Shown piece after piece: positions 11,353 through 24,125 of a DNA stretch of 64,000 nt (positions within the stretch are counted from its first letter, which is position 1; each line of letters starts with the position of its first letter). Made by a program: the position numbers and the translations under genes. The notes beneath the pieces are model-generated. The model saw only the letters and a list, made by a program, of their open reading frames with translations. It was not told where the DNA came from and searched no databases. The stretch comes from Oxytricha trifallax (taxonomy: Eukaryota > Ciliophora > Spirotrichea > Sporadotrichida > Oxytrichidae), in the NCBI GenBank assembly GCA_000711775.1, contig ARYC01019331.1, forward strand, positions 1-64,000, read 5' to 3'.

Positions 11353-12801
11353 TCACTCAAACAGTACTTTGGCATCATGAGGTAGCTTTCTAAACTTTAT
11401 TTCTCCTATCCAACTTACAATTTAGTCTATTGTATGGTCAGCTCTGTGATTAGGCTTAATAATTATCTACTCAGCCATATCTTTCATTCTACCTTTTATC
11501 TTATTCTAGTCTAGATATTGCTGTATTCTCTGTTTTGAATCTTTCTCTCTTTTGCAGCTATAGTAATCATTTCTTGCCATATCGCATTCACAAATAATTG
11601 CTGCTAGAGCCCATATATCCCACTTAATATCACCATCTCTCCAGTCCTCTCTTTCTGGAAAGTATCCAGGAGTACCATACACGTTACCAAGTCCTGAAGC
11701 TTCAACTCTCTATGATCTATTGAAATCTATTATTACTACTCTGAGAGGTGAAAAGTCAAGCATTATATTCTCAGGCTTCAAATCTCTATGAACATATCCA
11801 AGAGTGTGCAGCTCCTCAATGCCTTTGCAAACATTTGTAAGAATAAGAGGTAACTACTTTGGTATCCTTTAATCTTAAATGTAGTCTCTTAGTGTCATTT
11901 AGTATAGAGGAAGACGAAAAGCTACATTATTTTGAGCAAGCAGAATAGCATCGAGCTTTATTATAAATCTGCAATATTTATCTCTTGACTTCGTAAGTGC
12001 TTGGTATTCATTTACGAATTCCATTTGATACTTGTCATCGCATTTGAAGTAGTTGAACGGATATATCTTGTATGCGAACTACTTATCTGTTATGACTTTC
12101 TTCTCAAATTTATCCTCAAGGATAAGATAACTTTCTTTACACTCTTTAAGGTCAATTATATTCAATATTGGAAGTTTAAGTGCATGCATCTTAAGAGTGA
12201 TTTTTACTATCTCTGAGGCTGGGAGGTTTCTTACTGCTTTAATAAGTTAATTTTCTTTCTTTACTCTTTGTTCCAAAGTTTCTAAAGGGTCTCATGGCTT
12301 TCTTTTTTAAAGAAAGACCTCCCCAGTCTCTGGATCTATTACTTCAAACTTCTTGCCATGTTGGTTTTATAGATGAACTTTTAGATCCCTTGAATGATTG
12401 TATTACTTATTGCAGTAAGGGCAGAAATATTTTCCATTTATCTTATCATGCTTAAGATAGAGCTTGGGCTTGTTAGAATGCTGCTCTAAGATATGACGCT
12501 TAAGAGCAGATTTATAATTGAAGTTCTTCTCGCACTCTTCACATAAATGTAATGCTTTTATTTATTTTTTCTCTTCCTCCTCTTTAACCATTTTTATTGG
12601 AACTTCGCATTAAATTTCTTAGCTCTGCATTTCTATTTAACAACTGAATTGCTATTCAAAGTCTGATGCCTAGAGTTAGAAAATTTCAGGTTCGTACTAG
12701 GTAGAGGCATCGCATGTCTAAATTTTCTCTTGATTCATGAAAGAAAGTTTTTGCTGGCTAATGCCAAGCAATGCCGCTTTTCTAAGTAAGTTACCGCTCA
12801 T
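11353..12801 (-). pseudogene. TBE A 57-kDa C2H2 zinc-finger / protein kinase-like gene
   Basis: Starts MSGNLLRKAALLGISQQK at 12801, with C2H2 fingers HLCEECEKNF...H..H and FCPYCNKQYNHSRDLKVH, then a kinase-like domain with VHRDLKPENIML (catalytic loop), VIIDFNR in place of the usual DFG, and GTPGYFPEREDWRDGD in the activation region; it ends KLPHDAKVLFE at TGA 11353-11355. Length 1,449 bp equals the span in TBE E. An in-frame TGA at 12292-12294, where TBE D has an Arg codon, and a nearby change of frame interrupt it. Kinase lobes are short and the DFG change makes activity uncertain. Role in TBEs is not established. Confidence 0.8.
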
Positions 12802-13365
12802 TTTATAATAATTATTAATAATTATACAAGCTATTTAAATTCTACCTTTATACAAGAGTAAGAGCATATCCTCAAAGGTTTAGAGAGGTTTAGTGAGAAC
12901 AGAGTACAAGTCATTAGTATTTATATTTCTTAAATTTAGTGATAATTTATATACTAATTCATCCATTTTATTCATTAAAATGCACCCAAATGTGTTTTGT
13001 GAAGTTAAGTGGTGCTCCTAAAGCTGTTCTTGTAAATTTAGGAGGGGAGGTTTTAAAATTAATTTTTTCTAATGTACCTCCTAAAACGGTTTTGAACTTT
13101 AATATAACCACCTAATTAAGTTTTAAATAAATTAGGAGCACCACCTAATTAAATTAATTATTATTAGGAGCAATTTAATGGAGAAAGTTTGATAAAAATG
13201 GAAGTCAAACTTTGAAACTTGGAGAAAAATCTTCCATCTTTCTCTTACTATCTTTTTCAGGTTGACCTCCAGTTGGATTTCTCTATTTAGTAGTAAAATT
13301 TTAGTAAGTTCAGAATGGATATCCATAATTTTAAATTTCATAAACATATAGAAACTGGAAGTAAG

Positions 13366-14150
13366 ATGGAATCCATGAATGATGCAATGAAGAGGATATA
13401 ATATCAAGATTTAATAGCTAAATTCAGAAGTAAAGAAGATCTTACAGATACTTGGTATAGCAAGGTAAGTTCTCATGTATAATCAATACAATTGTTATAT
13501 TTGGTCTTCTTGCCAACTTAGGTGGGGACTAAAATCTCATTCTTAAAAGCCATACTAAGTGAAGAAAAAAGCTTTTAAGTCTAATGAAATTATGATTATA
13601 GAGAACCTAACTACCCTGAAATCTCTGTAACAAATCTTTGTGATGATGCTATGAATGATCCAGATGTTGCTCTATATCTTCGATCAAAGCTGCAACTCTC
13701 TAATAAGTTGCCAGAGAGAAACTTCTTCTTTGGTGTTCTTGCAACTCTGAAACCTGAGTACTTAAATGAAGTAATATAAGAAGCTCATAAGAAACGCTAC
13801 AGCATCTCTCCAGAATAAAAAGAGAAGCAAGGTATTAAAATAAGTGTTACCTGGCTATAGGAACTTCAAAAGCATCCTTTCATCTCAAGTAAGCTTAGTC
13901 TTCTAACTTTATAGAAAAACCTGGTACTGCTATATACTTGATGAAAGAGCGCAGCAAATTAAACAGAGAGAGAAAGTCTCAAGTAAAGCATGAATTGAGT
14001 AAGAGACTCTACAAAGATTTCTAAAAGCCAGACGAGATGAACATAGATGCAGGAGCTGGCACTAAGAGAAGAAACATAGGCCCAAGCAAGCCTTAAGAGG
14101 AAGAAAAGAAAGAGAAGCCAAATCCCTTTACGGGCAAATTTAATATGTGA
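13366..14150 (+). CDS. TBE A 22-kDa protein gene
   Basis: ATG at 13366 (MESMNDAMKR in all copies) to TGA 14148-14150. The shared core contains PNYPEISVTNL, DPDVALYLPSK and ERNFFFGVLATLKPEYL, then a basic C-terminal tail ending with repeated Lys/Glu. Small frame changes near 13,470-13,580 and a missing base near 13,605 make this copy look non-functional, whereas TBE E and TBE C read through the same region with fewer breaks. The function of this TBE protein is unknown; see the homologues at 10,383 and 48,500. Confidence 0.75.
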
Positions 14151-14156
14151 ACTTAT

Positions 14157-15190
14157 TCATTCGTTTAAATCTAAAACTTATTTATATACACAAAATCTCC
14201 CTTCTCTTGCGCATACTTTAGCTTTATCATCGCTGACTCTCTTAGCAGCACTCTTAATAAAATCGACTGTATCTATCTTCAAGTCGTGCATCAAGTGATA
14301 GAGTAGAAGTTTCTTGTAGTGGCCTTTCAATAACCCCCCAATATAATTCAATTCCATTGAACTGAGGACTGTAGGGAACATTAAATAAAGGTGTTATGTA
14401 TAGCCTTTTATATTCCTTCCTTGTGTCTTTAGTTTATGGACAGATAAGTTATCTACAAACATAATAATCTCTTAGTCGGCAAACTTATCTCTGAGTTATT
14501 TCAAGAACTTTATGAATTATTCGGACTTTATTGAGCGAGGGTGGATAACATAAGTCTGAAGGCCACTATCTTCGCTTATTCCACCAAGTATTGCATGAGT
14601 TTAAACTTTAACCTTTTAATCATATACTTCAATGTTGCTATATCTTTTATACTAAGACCTTGATATGAAGGTATTAAACGTGAATACTGCCTCATCAGCG
14701 TGTATGAACTTAATATTATTAGTAATAGCCCTCTGCATTTAATCGAATATATAATTTAAATTATCCTTATAAAATGGAACATTAAAGTCAATCACTCTCT
14801 TAATGCGATTGACTGTCTTGTAAGATATTCCGTTCTTTTTATATATGTTCGCTAAAGATTAAGCAGAGATATGAAGCTCAGGAAATAGGCGATGAAACAT
14901 CACAGCCCTCTAGGCTAGAGAGAAGTGAGCACAGTATTTAAGAGTCTTATAATTAAAATGATAATAGATACGATGCTGCTAAAACTTTGAGTGTCTCTTA
15001 GGCTTAGAACTAAGTTGCTATCTCTTTACATTCAATGCTAATACAGTTGCTGGAGATTTATGGAGTAACCTTGCTATAGAAGTATAATTCAGAACAGTCT
15101 TGAGTTGATAATTATATTCATCACATCCATAACGCAACTAAACAATAAATCCATATACTCACTGTCATAAACAGTCCCCAAACCTCGCAT
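14157..15190 (-). pseudogene. TBE A 42-kDa DDE transposase, frameshifted
   Basis: Minus strand from ATG 15190 (MRGLGTVYDSEY) to TGA 14157-14159. Conserved blocks of the IS630/Tc1-type TBE transposase are present: HADEAVFTFNTF with the first Asp, VDNLSVHK with the second, and FNGIELYWG with the Glu. Relative to TBE C and D one base is missing just after the second Asp (about 14,435), and the total span is not a multiple of three. TBE transposases are known from Oxytricha trifallax to be needed for genome rearrangement. Confidence 0.85.
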
Positions 15191-15435
15191 ATACTCACTT
15201 AAATTACTAATATTTAAACTTTAAGCCCCTACATAAACCCTATTAAAACCCTAATAAAGTATGCACTAATAGTCTACTTTTATCAATCAAAAACTCAATC
15301 AAACTACTGAAAGGGTTTTGGGGTTTTGATTATTGTCAATTTTCGGACCTCAGAGAGAGTTTAATTGCATTTTTTAATATAATTAAAAATATTTATATTA
15401 TTAATGAGACCTAGTAGTAAAAATAATAAACTTTT

Positions 15436-15528
15436 ATGACTAGGTACCAGATTAGATTTAAATATATACCATATCAAGCAATGTTTTAATTTAAAATTAC
15501 TAAGGTTATTCAATATGGATACTTATAT
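15436..15528 (+). CDS. Cation channel gene, segment 1 (predicted N-terminus)
   Basis: Begins at ATG 15436 (MTRYQIRFKYIPYQAMFQFK) and ends at predicted pointer TTATAT, 15523-15528, which lies inside the 8-bp target duplication of the palindromic element that follows. The same TTATAT at 17338-17343 is in the same codon phase, so joining gives GYLYYYYNNADAD with the frame open. The frame is also open upstream to TBE A, so the start could be earlier. This is the least certain of the nine segments, since it is short and AT-rich. Confidence 0.5.
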
Positions 15529-17280
15529 GTTACAACCGAGATCCCCCATCCCTCCTCCCATTCCCCATACCCCCCCTACCCTCCCACCCCCATTAAAATA
15601 TCCCATTTCATATAAAAAATCATACTATCAAAGCCTAAATCGACTCCCTTCATGACATTTCATCATCATATAGAGATACTTATATATAAAATTTCATTTA
15701 AAAATATTTTCAAAAAATTTTTCCTAATATTGATACATTTTATAATATATATATATATATTATAAGAAAATTATTCTATATTTTTTTAATAATTTTTCAG
15801 CATCAGTCATTATTTTTGTTGGCATACTACTAAAGGAAAATATTAAATTTATAAATAATTCTTATTTGATCTAAAATAATAATCTCAATTCGTTCTACCT
15901 AAATTAATCTATTGATATATCAGTTAATAATATTAGTAATTTTAAATGATAAAGCATATATTATTCCTTTTTACATAATATAAACCATCATTAAACATTT
16001 ATATATTATTTCTTATATTACTTTACTTTTCAAAAATTTCATTTTATTAATAAATTATCTTATAAATAAAAAATATAACATAAAATATCTAAATTAATTA
16101 TCAATAAAGCATCATAAAATTGCCATTTTGATTCTTTAAATTAACACATCGATACATTTATATAAATTTTTCATAATTATTTGATCAAATTATAAATACT
16201 TTTTGAATTATAAATATACAATATTGAGTTTATAAAAGCTATTTTTAAATAATTATAATTATTTAAAACTCAATAAGACACGAATAAATATAATTTAGTT
16301 CAACTATGGAATCATAAAAATATAAAAGTTTTATTTTAAAGTTATATCACTTATGTTAGACTTATATCATTATAGAAAAAAATTCATTCTTTACATATTT
16401 TATATAAGAATAAAATATTATTTAATGTTAAATTAAATATAGAATAATAAGTTTGCTATGAAAGATTACGACCTCATTTTTATTAATAAATTTTATTTAA
16501 ATTTCGTGAAATCTTTATTATAATTATGTTTATTAATTTGACATTTTTACTGCGAAGTTTTATTTTAATTTCTAAATGATTTTTAATATTTTACCATAAT
16601 AACATAAATTATTAATTACAAAATTTAATTTAATATTTTTTTTAGTGATAATTATTTTATACGATAAAATAATTATCTATTAGAAGTAAACAATTAGAAT
16701 TAATAATTTTTCCTTGAATTGAAAAGATTTTAATAATCAAGAAATCCTACTAATATTAAAAGTTTTGAAAACTCAACTTAAACAAAAATATTATTTAGTT
16801 TAAATAATCAATATAAAAACCCATGATCACATTATTTGTATGTAGGTAAAATCAAATCAATGTAAATTTTTCCCAAAATTTAAAAATCATTTAATAATTA
16901 ATTTATTAGAATTATGATAAAATAAGAAATAAGAATTATTTATAAATTTAATATTTTCCTATAGTAGTATGCCAACAAAAATAATGACTCATGCTGAAAA
17001 ATTATAAAAAAAATATGGAATAATTTTCTTATTATATATATATATATATTATAAAATGTATCAATAATAGGAAAAAGTTTTTGAAAATATTTTTAAATGA
17101 AATGTTATATATAAGTATCTCTATATGATGATGAAATGTCATGAAGGGAGTCGATTTAGGCCTTGATGGTATGATTTTTCATATGAAATGGGATATTTTA
17201 ATTGGGTGGGGGGTACGCGGGGGCGTATGGGGAATGGGAGGGGGATGGGGTACTCCCTGGGGGGGGATCTCGGTTGTAAC
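15529..17280. mobile_element. Palindromic (foldback) element 1, C-tract ends, 8-bp target duplication
   Basis: Ends are GTTACAACCGAGATCCCCC and its reverse complement, followed inwards by inverted arms of about 350-390 bp (15,529-15,900 and 16,900-17,280). Flanks are a perfect 8-bp direct repeat ACTTATAT (15521-15528 and 17281-17288). The centre is AT-rich with no gene. Same family as the element at 20,326. It fills IES 1 of the channel gene. Confidence 0.9.
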
Positions 17281-17337
17281 ACTTATATATTTCTTTATTT
17301 CTAAATTTTCTAGATATTTTTATTTTGACTGAATAAA

Positions 17338-17616
17338 TTATATTACTATTATAATAATGCTGATGCAGATACTGTTGTTTATAGAGATAATAATCGTGAA
17401 TATTATCATGTATTCAATTACAAAGATGTAGAAAATCAGTTTTTCTTTAAACTAGTTGATAGAAATTCTGATGGGTACTTTTTTCACAGCGGAAATTTAA
17501 TATTTACCATAATAAGAGAAGATAAAAAGTACTATGCTAAGAATTAGACATGCACTGTTTTGAAGTATGATTAGGCTTTAAGGGTAGTTTCTCCGAGCTG
17601 TGAGTCAAAGAATATT
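17338..17616 (+). CDS. Cation channel gene, segment 2 (N-terminal cytosolic region)
   Basis: Open in the ciliate code with well-mixed codons: reads ADADTVVYRDNNREYYHVF, then ENQFFFKLVDRNSDGYFFHS, NLIFTIIREDKKYYAKNQ and LRVVSPSCESKNI. Predicted pointers are TTATAT (17338-17343) at the left and AATATT (17611-17616) at the right. AATATT recurs at 26335-26340 in the same codon phase, joining SCESKNI to KQKILALGEHSH. The beta-strand-like pattern (hydrophobic pairs, charged turns) resembles the WD40-like N-terminal regions of large ciliate channels, by inference only. Confidence 0.7.
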
Positions 17617-20325
17617 TTATATAATATTTTTTGCAATTTAAAAACTTATTAAATTTATAAAATAATTCATTTTTATTTGACAGAATAACAAGCTTCGCTT
17701 CATTATTTATTAACATAAAAGAATTAAAAAATATGATAAATTAATCTTAAAAAATATTAACTTTTTATGACATTATATCATTGTTAATTTCTTTTTATTA
17801 TTTATTTTTAAAATAACTAAACCCCAATACGTGAACCCCAACACATATGTACACATAGAATTTATAAGTTGATAAAAAGTTGTTTTAAATATATCGATAA
17901 ATAACGAAATTTAAAAGGACAGATTTTAACTTAATTTGAGGGAGCCGATCGAGAGAATTGAAGAACGGTGAAAATGGGAATAAATTCAAGATTTTATTTT
18001 AAAGCCATACTTACCAGTCTTATAGAGTCTGAGGTGCTGATCAAGAATATATGTGGTTTGTACTCTGTTGACCGATTATTTGTAAAAATTTACCGTTAAC
18101 ACTCTTTGTGAGGGGATGCGGTTTTACCTCCACATTTGAATTAAGTTTGAATTTAATTAATTAATAATTACTACTTTAATAATTAAACTAATAATGGAAA
18201 TCAAAAATTGATAATTCTGCGATGGCTATCACACTTTCTTTATTAGCAACGCTACTCACACCAACTCCACTAACTTCACTGTGCTTTGTGTGCACTTTGA
18301 AGAGCACTTCAAGTTCTACATTTCCGTGTCTTTAAATTCATGAAAACGTATATTTTCAATTGTTTTTGTAATAAAGTTAGTGCTATTTATATTCACAAAT
18401 GTTTATTACACTGGAATAGCATTATAACGAAGCTATTTACGAGCTACTATTTCAAGGTAATTTTAACTAACGCTACTAACACTTACACTCTTTCCAGAGT
18501 GCTTATAAACACTATATTTAATTCACGCAAGTGAAGCAGCTTCCCTAATTTTCTATTATTCACTTCTAATTTCTGCTAACTTTACACTGTATAAAATGCA
18601 ATAATTTTGCTATATCATTTAAGTGACATTTTTTAATTGTGGCTAAATTTTATTTAATTCAAATCAATACACTAATTTGTAAAATACTTGATTTTTTCAT
18701 TCTATTCACTCTGAATTATGACTTTAGGAGAGTTATTCATAGTAATAAATACTATAGATAATGTAAAATTGGCTTATAAAATTTTGTAATTTTATCATAC
18801 AATTGTAAGTATTAGATAAATATAAATGCTATATATGCTTTAGATTTCTTGTTAATATTTTTTTGTTTAAAAATTAAAGTCTTGTTGAAGTAAATGCTAT
18901 TTATATTTATTTATCTGTATTTTATTTTAATTAAAAGAAAGAAGAAATATTTATAATTATATATAAATAGCATTCATTTTTAGTATTGATATTTTTACTT
19001 TATAAAAAACATGTTTTAATTTTAATACTAAAATATTATAAGTGTTAATTCATATATAAACTAGATTTTTTAGAAAATATTTATATCAAGATCAATTTAT
19101 TTCATTAGCATATATTAACATATAAATTACAAAGTTTATAGATTATCCCAAGAAAGCTGGAAAATATAAGGTACTTAAAAGTAAGTAAACATATATAGAT
19201 AAAAAATAAGCAGCTATATTAAAAATTTATTATAAGTATACAAGAAAAAATATTTAAAATACCTTTATTTTATGATATAAGTTATTATTTATTCAATAAA
19301 TATACCAGGATTTTACTTCAGTCAATTTTATGATTGGAATGATAAATATAGATTAATTCATCTCTATAATATACTTATATTTATTATAATTAATAGATAT
19401 ATAAAAAAAAATTTTATATGGACTTATTTTATAAATTTAACTATAGAATTTTGAGAATTAATTTTATGAGACCTTTATAATACAATTTATATTTATCAAC
19501 TTTCTCATATATTTTAGATTTTTATATTTATAGTATATAACTTAAGTATAATTGATAATTTTTTAGTAAGATTTATTATATATTGATATTTTTATCCTTA
19601 CATTTCTATACAAGAAATTAATGATTTCCATATAAGAGTTAATATAAAAGAAACTTATTAGTTACTATCAAATAAATACTTAAAAAAAATTATACTTATA
19701 AAAAATTTATCTTATTATACTTATATAATAAATAAACTTAAACAAATAAATAAAGATATTTAAAATTTATATATAGCTTATATTTATTTTTATTATTTAA
19801 ATAACTTATTAAATTTTAGGGAAAAAAGTAGGGAAAAGTTATTGTTAGAAGATTGTAAAGTGAGATGGATTAAAATTATTTGGGAAGTTTGAAATATAAA
19901 GATAGTGAAAAATTTTGGATCATATTTTGGATTAAGGGAGGATTAAAGTTCAGAAGGGTAGAGTGTGGAGGGTAGACAGAGACTAGAAACTAGACACAAG
20001 GTCCTCCAAAAGTTCATGTGAAGATTTTCCCACCTTGAGACCCGACTATTAAGTGAACTAAGAAGTAGATTTTATTTATTCAAAAGGATCTATCTAAAAT
20101 CAATTTAATGATTTTTATGAAAATCGATCCCAATCATACGAATTCAGGTTACACAAAATTAGGCCTGGGCCTAATTTATTATTATAAACAAACTTAATAT
20201 ATGCACTTAATTTTTAATTTTTAAATTTGGATGTTTGAAATTTATTAGAATCTAATGAAATAATAATTATTGGATATATTTTTGACTAAGGTTAAATTCT
20301 TGGCTTGAAAAATTCAAGAATATAT

Positions 20326-21624
20326 GTTCTGACCGAGACCCCCCCTCCTACCCCCCTCCCCCCCTCAGCCGAGACCCCCCCTCCTCCCCCTCAACCGAGA
20401 CCCCCTCCCCCCTCAAACAAAGAATCCCCTTATTATCATGCTTTTATTGTAGTTTTTTTATGAATTTATTTTGACTCAGAATAAATTTCTTGCCCTTCGG
20501 GCAGATATTACTATTAAAAATATATTTTGATAAGTTCCACTACGTCCGTCGACTTTTTGTAGAACATTTTCCCATAGGGAAATATTTATAATAAAGTTTA
20601 ATTTTTACTATCATAAGTAATAATATGATTTAATTGATAGACATAAATTTGAATTTAAATTTTTTTATAACTTAAATCACTTACACTCTACTATATAGTA
20701 AAAATTAAAAAAAAAATTTTCCTATTATTTTTAACTTCATTTATAAAACCCCATAGATCAATTAAGACAAGAGAATTGGGGTAAATAACAATTAAATTAA
20801 GAATTAATTATTATTGGCGTATAATTATAATGTTTGGGCTAATTATTAAAACTGTTGGCTCGATTAATTGTCCTTATAAAATAAACCAATCAGGCTGTGT
20901 AAATTTTATTTTAGCCTAATTATTTATATTATTAACCAATTATAATTAATTTTTAATCTAATTGTTCTTAACTCCAATCCTCGCTTCTTAATTGATCTAT
21001 GGGGTTTTATATAAATACTTTTATTATTAATACTTATTAGTTAGTTAATTACTATTAAAATCTTATTTTATTCATATATATATATTAAAATGGTAATCCT
21101 AAACATAAAAAATTGTCTTTGATTTTTCAATAAACTAAGTTAATGAATAAGATTTTAATAGTAATTAACTAACTAATAAGTATTAATAATAAAAGTTTTT
21201 ATATTTAAATGAAGTTAAAAATAATAGGAAAAATTTTTTTTTTAATTTTTACTATATAGTAGAGTGTAAGTGATTTAAGTTATAAAAAAATTTAAATTCA
21301 AATTTATGTCTATCAATTAAATCATATTATTACTTATGATAGTAAAAATTAAACTTTATTATAAATATTTCCCTATGGGAGTATGTTCTACAAAAAATCG
21401 ACGGACGTAGTGGAACTTATCAAAATATATTTTTAATAGTAATATCTGCCCGAAGGGCAAGAAATTTATTCTAAGTCAAAATAAATTCATAAAAAAAAAC
21501 TACAATAAAAGCATAATAAAAGTGGATTCTCGATTTGAGGGGGGAGGGGGGGTCTCGGTTGAGAAGGGAGAGGGGGTCTCGGCTAGGGGGGAGGGGGGGT
21601 AGGAGGGGGGGTCTCGGTCAGAAC
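20326..21624. mobile_element. Palindromic element 2, C-tract ends, nested in the 8.6-kb element
   Basis: Ends GTTCTGACCGAGACCCCCCC in inverted orientation, matching the ACCGAGAYCCCCC end of the element at 15,529. The target duplication is GAATATAT/AAATATAT (20318-20325 and 21625-21632, one mismatch). Arms run about 400 bp; a further short inverted pair (CCATAGATCAATTAAGA at about 20,750 against its complement near 20,995) lies at the centre. No gene. Confidence 0.9.
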
Positions 21625-22559
21625 AAATATATTATGGCTTAATTATAATAAACAAAATTATTTACATTATTATTTTCTTATACTTTATTTATTCCTAATT
21701 TATATATAACTTTAATACTGTTATAGTTTTTTTATATAATGTAGAGTAATTAAATAAAAGATACTGTATATTATTCATGAAATAATCTTAAGTTTCCAGT
21801 TTGTTATAATAAAAAATAAATATAATTTTATAAGACCTAAGAATATATACTTTCCGCTTTAATTTTATATATTTAATAAATGTAAGATTAAATAAGTTTA
21901 TCAAAGTATTATATAAGATAAAGAATCTAACAAATCTAAGAATTGGTTTTATTTATCAACCCAATAATTATAGTCTTAACTTAAAATTAATGAAAAATTT
22001 TAGTAATAATATTAGTGACTAATATAATATAGAACTGGGTTTGAATTTGATATTTGGATACTTTTATTTATATAATAGCTAAGTGTTATTAATCTTCCAC
22101 TTTTATATTTATTAACTTAGTCAACAAAAATATAACTCCTAAGTTCTTAAAGGATAAAATAATAAGGTATAATCATTATTTCTAATGTATTTATTGTCTG
22201 CATTTTACAATTTGTAATTTGAAATCAAAAGTATGTAATTGTATTATTATCTTTAAAGTTCAATAGCATTTGTCTTCCATATTTTATATGTATCATAATC
22301 AATAATTGAAATCGATGATAAGGGCCTTTATATTTATTTCTATAGCTCTTTAAATAAAAAGTTGAACTAATGTAAATGAATGTAGATTATTTCCCCTATA
22401 GGTTCTATAAATTATTGAAGGTTAAGAATATTTTATGAGTAAAATTAAATAAGGTTATTTCATTTGCCTCATATTTTAAAACTAATACTTCCCATTAAGT
22501 TAACATTTCCTTTATTTTTTGAATATCAAAGTGGAATTATACTTGCTTTGACTGTCCAA

Positions 22560-23560
22560 TCCAAATAACAACTATTCCTCATAAATCCTTAAGCGTTATA
22601 GATTCTAAAGCTGCTGCTTAAACATGATAAAAGTAGCGTCTCACTAAGTTCTAATTAATCCTGCTTATATTCATGCCTAACTCTTTCATAAATGCTGCCC
22701 AATAATCTCTAAATTTAATTACTTGAGTTATTAACTTACTTCAATGAGGCTCTTGTATTAAGGGGGTTCAAATCTCTATTTTTAATACACGAGTACATCA
22801 ACTCAACTTGCGCAATCCTGTAATGATAGGGCCCTAAAAACATCATAGGCAAACTCAATTCCATATACTTTTTGCATTATACTTTGAGATCTGTGATAAG
22901 GTGCATTATCAAGAATTATTATAGTATTTGATCTCCAGTCAGCGTCGATTTATTCCAGTACTCTTATTAGCTAGCTTATAAAGTACATGAATGAATGCTA
23001 ATTAGTTTTTCCGCGATAAACTGTGTAGAATAGTTCACCTGAACTTGAAAATGCAATAATTAAATTCATTTATTTGAGTCTCTGTTAATTTGTAACGCGA
23101 TTTTTAACGTAAGGGGCAGTCCTACCTCTGTGTCTCTAATCTGTTTAATAAAGAGTTAATTCATCTATATTGATAATTCTCTTGCCTTGACTTAAGTTCT
23201 CAACGAATTACTAGGCTGCATACTATCGTTGTAACTTACTACTATTGCAATTATGCAAAGTTGAAATTTGCTTGATTTATTTGTAAGTCATAATTAACTC
23301 ATTTTTTAAGAATCGTCTTATCACTAGCTTACTACACCTTAGTTATTTATTCTTCTATAAACTGCGTTGTATATCTGAAATCTGCACAGTTTAAGTATCA
23401 AACATTAGGATGTTAACTATATGTGTACGTACTCTGCTGTGAAGTTTTTTATACTTCCCTCTGTTGATTTGTTTAAAATTCTAAAATTAAGCTTTCTTTA
23501 TAGGACTCTTCAAGTATCTTCTAAGTTTGTAATACGTGTACTGGAGGTAAATTAACTTGG
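22560..23560 (-). pseudogene. Decayed IS630/Tc1-type DDE transposase of the 8.6-kb element
   Basis: Minus-strand reading gives QYAAQQFVENLSQGKRIINI followed by DELTLYQT (first Asp), NTIIILDNAPYHRSQSIMQ (second Asp) and, one frame over, LGPYHYRIAQVELMYSCIKN with the acidic third position. Block order and wording match the transposase at 49,508-51,090 (TIINIDESSIQLT, IFLLDNATYHKSQYIQ, YLGPYHFEKAPVEKIFS), so the two elements carry related transposases. Several frame changes make it non-functional. Confidence 0.75.
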
Positions 23561-23764
23561 AGAGCCAGTGATCGCAGTTGCAAAGTAGATTGATTTAAAC
23601 CATAGACTGATCATTAGCCTTTTAAATTATGATTAGACTAGCCCGTTTCTTTCAAAATCAAAAAACCAAAAATCTTATTTATTAAAATTGAAAATCAAAG
23701 AAGGCCTTCAGAAGTAGTTCTTAAATCATTTTTAAGTAAGTACGGAAGTTTTAATATCTTGGTA

Positions 23765-24125
23765 ATATACTGGGTTCTGTTATTAATGTTACTTGGGTTC
23801 TTTTTTTATGTTTCTTGGGTTCTAATACTTTGTTACTTGGGTTCTCTTTTTAAAAATTAACTGCAACAAATGAAAATCACTGTTACATTTTTGCTTGTTA
23901 TTTAAATCGATCGTAAAGCCTGGCCAGACAAGCTTAAGCTAAAGCTAATTAAATTTTGATAAATTTATTAAAGGGTCCTTGAAGTTCTAAATGATTTTTT
24001 ACTGTTACTTTGGGTTCTTAAATTAATTAATAATGTTACTAGGTTCTTACTTGCTAATTAAATTGGGTTCTAAAACTTGTTACTTTGGTTCTTACTATTA
24101 CTTTGAATGTTCTTATTTGTTATTT
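23765..24125 (+). repeat. Irregular minisatellite of TTACTTGGGTTCT units
   Basis: About eight to ten copies of a TTACTTGGGTTCT-like unit, some shortened, separated by 5-40 bp of AT-rich spacer, are spread over about 360 bp inside the 8.6-kb element. Confidence 0.65.

Larger units (their letters stand above)
11192..15328. mobile_element. TBE A, complete telomere-bearing transposon, 4,137 bp
   Basis: Both ends carry about 105-bp inverted repeats that start CAAAACCCTAAAACCC and contain a second telomere-like block (AGGGTTTTAATAGGG). It has the standard TBE gene order: zinc-finger/kinase gene on the minus strand at left, 22-kDa gene on plus in the middle, transposase on minus at right. Flanks are AAT (11189-11191) and ATT (15329-15331). 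Length equals TBE B, with which it shares a one-base loss in the transposase. It separates the host gene at 10.4 kb from the start of the channel gene. Confidence 0.95.

Noticed and set aside
17141-17332. Gly/Trp-rich open frame
   Set aside because: It is a reading of the G-rich arm of the palindromic element and the start of a channel segment in the wrong frame.
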